A stretch of 64,000 bases of DNA from NCBI RefSeq assembly GCF_001083785.1, contig NZ_LAVL01000025.1, positions 17,218-81,217 of the forward strand, given 5' to 3'. Below, piece by piece: positions 61,406 through 64,000 of the stretch. Positions within the stretch are counted from its first letter, which is position 1; each line of letters opens with the position of its first letter. The position numbers and the translations under genes were made by a program. The notes below the pieces were generated by a model. That model worked only from the letters and a program-made list of their open reading frames with translations, did no database searches and was not told where the DNA came from. Source of the DNA: Nonomuraea sp. SBT364. Its GTDB lineage: Bacteria; Actinomycetota; Actinomycetes; Streptosporangiales; Streptosporangiaceae.

Positions 61406-63223
61406 ATGACCTTGGGGGGTCGGGGCATGCTGCGGGCATTTCTGAGGACCGAGGCGGGCGGCACCACCGTGCTGCTCGCCGCCACGGTGCTGGCGCTGCT
61501 GTGGGCGAACTCGCCCTGGGGCGACAGCTACGAGGCGTTCTGGCACACCCCGATGGGCCTGTCGTTCGGCGACGCCACGTTCTCCCTCGACCTGCGGCAC
61601 TGGGTGAACGACGGGCTGATGACGATCTTCTTCTTCGTCATCGGGCTGGAGATCTCCTACGAGGCGCGGCTGGGCCAGCTCACCGACCGGCGGCTGATCG
61701 CCGTGCCCGCGATCGCGGCGTTCGGCGGCATGATCGTTCCCGCGGCCGTCTACCTGGCCTTCAACGCGGGCGGGCCGGGCGCGGCCGGGTGGGGCGTGCC
61801 GATCGCCACCGACACCGCGTTCGTGCTCGGGCTGCTCGCCGTGGTGGGGGCTCGGTGCCCGTACCCGCTGCGGGCGTTCCTGCTGACGCTGGCCATCGTG
61901 GACGACGTCCTGGCCATCATGATCATCGCGATCTTCTACACGGCGGCGCTGGTGGTCCCGGCGCTGGTCACCGCCGTCCTGCTGCTGGCCGCGATCGTGA
62001 CCCTGCGCTGGCTGAGGATCTGGCGGGCGCCGGCCTACATCGTGCTCGGCTTCGCGCTGTGGGTGGCGACGCTGGAGAGCGGCGTGCACCCGACCCTGGT
62101 CGGCATCGCGCTCGGCGTGCTCGTGTTCGTGTACGCGCCCAGCGACCACAAGCTGCTGCGGGCCGGCGAGGCCGTGCAGGAGTTCACCTCCTCCCCCAGC
62201 CCGCGGGCGGCCGAGCGGGCCACCCGGCTGGTGCGCCGGGCGGTGTCGGTCAACGAGCGGCTGCAACTGCGGCTGCACCCGTGGAGCAGCTACGTGATCG
62301 TGCCGATCTTCGCCCTGGCCAACGCCGGGGTCCGGCTCGACGGCGAGACGCTGCGGGCCGCCGCGACCTCGCCCATCGCGCTCGGCGTCGCGCTCGGGCT
62401 GCTCCTGGGCAAGATCGCCGGGATCACGCTCGGCACCTGGCTGCCGCTCCGGCTCAACTGGGGAGTGCTGCCGGGCAACCTGGTGTGGGGTCAGCTCCTG
62501 GGCGGCGCGGCGGTGTCGGGCATCGGGTTCACGGTCGCGCTGTTCATCGTGGACCTGGCCTTCGAGGACCCGCTCGTGCACAGCGAGGCGAAGATCGGCA
62601 TCCTGGCGGGGTCGATGCTGTCGGCGCTGCTCGGCTGGGTGATCTTCAAGCTGGCCTGGGACCGGGGCGGCGTGTGCGCACCGCCCGAGACGGAGCCGGA
62701 GGAGGAACCGCCGGTCCTGCTCAGCGAGCCCGTCGGGCCGGACGACCACGTGCGGGGCCCCCGGGACGCGGCGGTGACCCTCGTGGAGTACGGCGACTTC
62801 GAATGCCCCTACTGCGGCCGCCTCCACCCGGTGCTCCAGGAACTGCGCCGCCGCCATCCGGACCTGCGGGTCGTCTTCCGGCACTACCCGCTGCGCACCG
62901 TGCACCCGCGCGCCATGGCCGCCGCGCTGGCCGCGGAGGGCGCGGCCGCCGGGGGCCGGTTCTGGGAGATGCACGACCTCCTGTTCCGCAACCAGCGCCA
63001 CCTCACCGACGAGGACCTGGCCCGCTACGCCGCCGGGCTCGGCGTGGACCCGTGGCCGGACATCACCGCCCAGACCGCCCGCATCGCCCGGGACGAGGTG
63101 TCGGGCCATGACAGCGGCGTCCGCGGGACGCCGACCGTCTTCGTCAACGGCCTGCGCCACCAGGGCGCCTTCGACCTGGAGTCCCTGAGCGAGGCGGTGG
63201 ATCTCGCGCGCGTCACCCCGTAA
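61406..63223 (+). CDS. nhaA: NhaA Na+/H+ antiporter fused to a DsbA-type thioredoxin domain
   Basis: 605 residues. Residues 1-415 are a complete NhaA antiporter with twelve spans: NDGLMTIFFFVIGLEI, ATDTAFVLG and the proton/sodium pair D166-D167 in AIVDDVLAIM. A linker of acidic and proline residues leads to a DsbA-like domain (about 445-605) with active site C467-P-Y-C470 and cis-Pro in RGTPTVFVNG. NhaA-DsbA fusions are known in actinobacteria. The antiporter fold leaves this C-terminus in the cytoplasm by standard NhaA topology. GGAG precedes the ATG at short spacing; an in-frame ATG at 61427 is the alternative start. Confidence 0.92.
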   Translation: MTLGGRGMLRAFLRTEAGGTTVLLAATVLALLWANSPWGDSYEAFWHTPMGLSFGDATFSLDLRHWVNDGLMTIFFFVIGLEISYEARLGQLTDRRLIAVPAIAAFGGMIVPAAVYLAFNAGGPGAAGWGVPIATDTAFVLGLLAVVGARCPYPLRAFLLTLAIVDDVLAIMIIAIFYTAALVVPALVTAVLLLAAIVTLRWLRIWRAPAYIVLGFALWVATLESGVHPTLVGIALGVLVFVYAPSDHKLLRAGEAVQEFTSSPSPRAAERATRLVRRAVSVNERLQLRLHPWSSYVIVPIFALANAGVRLDGETLRAAATSPIALGVALGLLLGKIAGITLGTWLPLRLNWGVLPGNLVWGQLLGGAAVSGIGFTVALFIVDLAFEDPLVHSEAKIGILAGSMLSALLGWVIFKLAWDRGGVCAPPETEPEEEPPVLLSEPVGPDDHVRGPRDAAVTLVEYGDFECPYCGRLHPVLQELRRRHPDLRVVFRHYPLRTVHPRAMAAALAAEGAAAGGRFWEMHDLLFRNQRHLTDEDLARYAAGLGVDPWPDITAQTARIARDEVSGHDSGVRGTPTVFVNGLRHQGAFDLESLSEAVDLARVTP

Positions 63224-63269
63224 CGTCTCTACGCGGACGTCCCCTCAACGGGCTGGAGACCTGAACCGC

Positions 63270-63845
63270 ATGTCGAACTTCTTCGGAAACTTCATCGGGA
63301 TCGGCACCACCGGGCTGCTCTGCGTGCTGCTGCTGGTGGGCACCGTGCTGCTGGGCATGAACCGGCGCACCCACGGGCGTGCGGCGACCCTGGGAATGCT
63401 CGGCTGCCTCGCGCTGTTCCTCGACGCCGTCCTGCGGCTAGGGCAGTCGCTGTCGCTGGAGCTCCTGCTCAGATCCGTGGGCCCCGGCGGCATCGACGTG
63501 GCGTTCCTGATCATCAACCTGCTCTCCTTCGTGCTCACCGTGGCGGGTGTCGGGCTGCTGATCGGCGCCGTGCTCGCCCGGCGCAACGGGCCCACGTCCC
63601 CGGCCGGCCCGCAGCCCCAGCCCCAGCCCCAGCCCTGGCAGTCCCCGCAGGGTCCGCAGGGTCCGCAGGGTCCGCAGGGGCAGTACGGGCAGCAGGGGCA
63701 GTACGGTCCTCAAGGTCACTACGGTCCTCAAGGTCAGTACGGACCTCAGGGTTCGCAGCCCGGCTGGCCGCAGCAGCCGCCCGCGCAGCAGCCCCCGGCC
63801 GGTCCGCAGCCGGGGTGGCAGCCTCCCGCCGACGGGCCCGCCTGA
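63270..63845 (+). CDS. Membrane protein with collagen-like Pro-Gln-Gly tail
   Basis: 191 residues. Three membrane spans (about 8-30, 38-58 and 75-103) are followed by a hydrophilic tail made of PQ dipeptides and GPQ/QGQYG triplets (about 115-160), then a PPAQQPPAGPQPGW region. Such tails are common on small actinobacterial membrane proteins and may interact with the wall or with SH3-like or WW-like partners. No family name applies. GGAG lies 11 bases before the ATG. Confidence 0.72.
   Translation: MSNFFGNFIGIGTTGLLCVLLLVGTVLLGMNRRTHGRAATLGMLGCLALFLDAVLRLGQSLSLELLLRSVGPGGIDVAFLIINLLSFVLTVAGVGLLIGAVLARRNGPTSPAGPQPQPQPQPWQSPQGPQGPQGPQGQYGQQGQYGPQGHYGPQGQYGPQGSQPGWPQQPPAQQPPAGPQPGWQPPADGPA
63609..63757. 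repeat. Short tandem repeats encoding the PQ/GPQ tail
   Basis: Six-base CAGCCC units (63611-63634), 9-base CAGGGTCCG units (about 63648-63676) and longer GGTCCTCAAGGTCA-type units form in-frame arrays. Copy-number changes would lengthen or shorten the protein tail without a frameshift. Confidence 0.75.
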
Positions 63846-63919
63846 GCCGTGCACCGCACAGGCTCCGCAGATGTGACAATGTTGGGAAAATCCGGCTCTG
63901 CCCGAGCGTCGAGGACATC

Positions 63920-64000
63920 ATGAATCCAGAGCAGCCCGGCCAGCCCGACCCCGACGTGACGATCCGGCGCCGCTGGCCCCAGCAGCCCACCGGCCCGCAC
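63920..64000 (+). CDS. 5' end of a gene of unknown function (partial)
   Basis: ATG at 63920 after GAGGAC; 27 residues visible to the window edge (MNPEQPGQPDPDVTIRRRWP...). The Pro/Gln-rich start resembles cytoplasmic tails of actinobacterial membrane proteins such as its upstream neighbour. No function can be assigned from this fragment. Confidence 0.6.
   Translation, partial: MNPEQPGQPDPDVTIRRRWPQQPTGPH

Noticed and set aside
63609..63757. CRISPR-like array
   Set aside because: The units are 6-14 bp, in frame and encode a Pro-Gln-Gly tail; there are no spacers or cas genes.

Overview
The window is 64 kb of very G+C-rich DNA. It has GTG and TTG starts, 4-base ATGA/GTGA gene overlaps, F420-type LLM and DUF574-type methyltransferase genes, an IdeR/DmdR-type iron box and several SD-less genes with a -10 box fixed at -12 to -7. 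This fits a filamentous actinobacterium, and a Streptosporangiaceae/Nonomuraea-like genome is a reasonable guess that was not tested. No phage, transposase, integrase, rRNA or CRISPR array was found.

Layout. 1-4.7 kb: a partial gene behind a 17-bp palindrome, a two-gene unit (PH-like protein plus membrane-anchored Ser/Thr kinase) and a secreted M1 peptidase. 4.7-10.9 kb: tRNA-Ala, a VWA lipoprotein, an asparagine-synthetase-like protein, a type III polyketide synthase with its ICMT-type methyltransferase, and a GlxA-type regulator. 10.9-12.4 kb: a less G+C-rich patch with a NucA/NucB nuclease toxin-like gene and a probable immunity partner. 12.5-16.6 kb: a methylase, hemerythrin, DUF3224, LLM oxidoreductase and alditol-oxidase-like protein.

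16.6-45.8 kb is an arabinose/arabinoside utilisation region and the core of the window. One minus-strand operon carries a ChvE-MmsA-MmsB sugar importer, a LacI regulator, araB, araD, araA and probably the alditol oxidase. A second encodes a YtfQ-YtfR-YtfT-YjfF-type furanose importer with a paralogous LacI regulator. Opposite lies a secreted GH51 alpha-L-arabinofuranosidase. A third unit under a different LacI regulator encodes a binding-protein-dependent importer, a cytoplasmic GH127 beta-L-arabinofuranosidase and a 1331-residue secreted multidomain glycosidase-like protein. Seven 16-bp copies of one LacI operator (about TTGTTARCGCTAACAA) tie these units together. One lies inside the signal-peptide codons of the third importer's binding protein. 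The inferred flow is: secreted enzymes release alpha- and beta-linked arabinosides, three importers take them up, cytoplasmic enzymes cut them, and AraA-AraB-AraD convert L-arabinose to D-xylulose-5-phosphate.

45.8-64 kb is mixed: a two-component system, a P-loop kinase-like protein, a second identical tRNA-Ala, an ECF41-type sigma factor, a Clp-N/HTH pair, an AlaX-like editing protein coupled to an MFS carrier, a TetR-controlled drug exporter overlapping a DUF523/TudS gene, a DyP peroxidase, an M28 peptidase, and an iron-box-controlled siderophore-binding lipoprotein divergent from an NhaA-DsbA fusion. The window ends in a partial gene.
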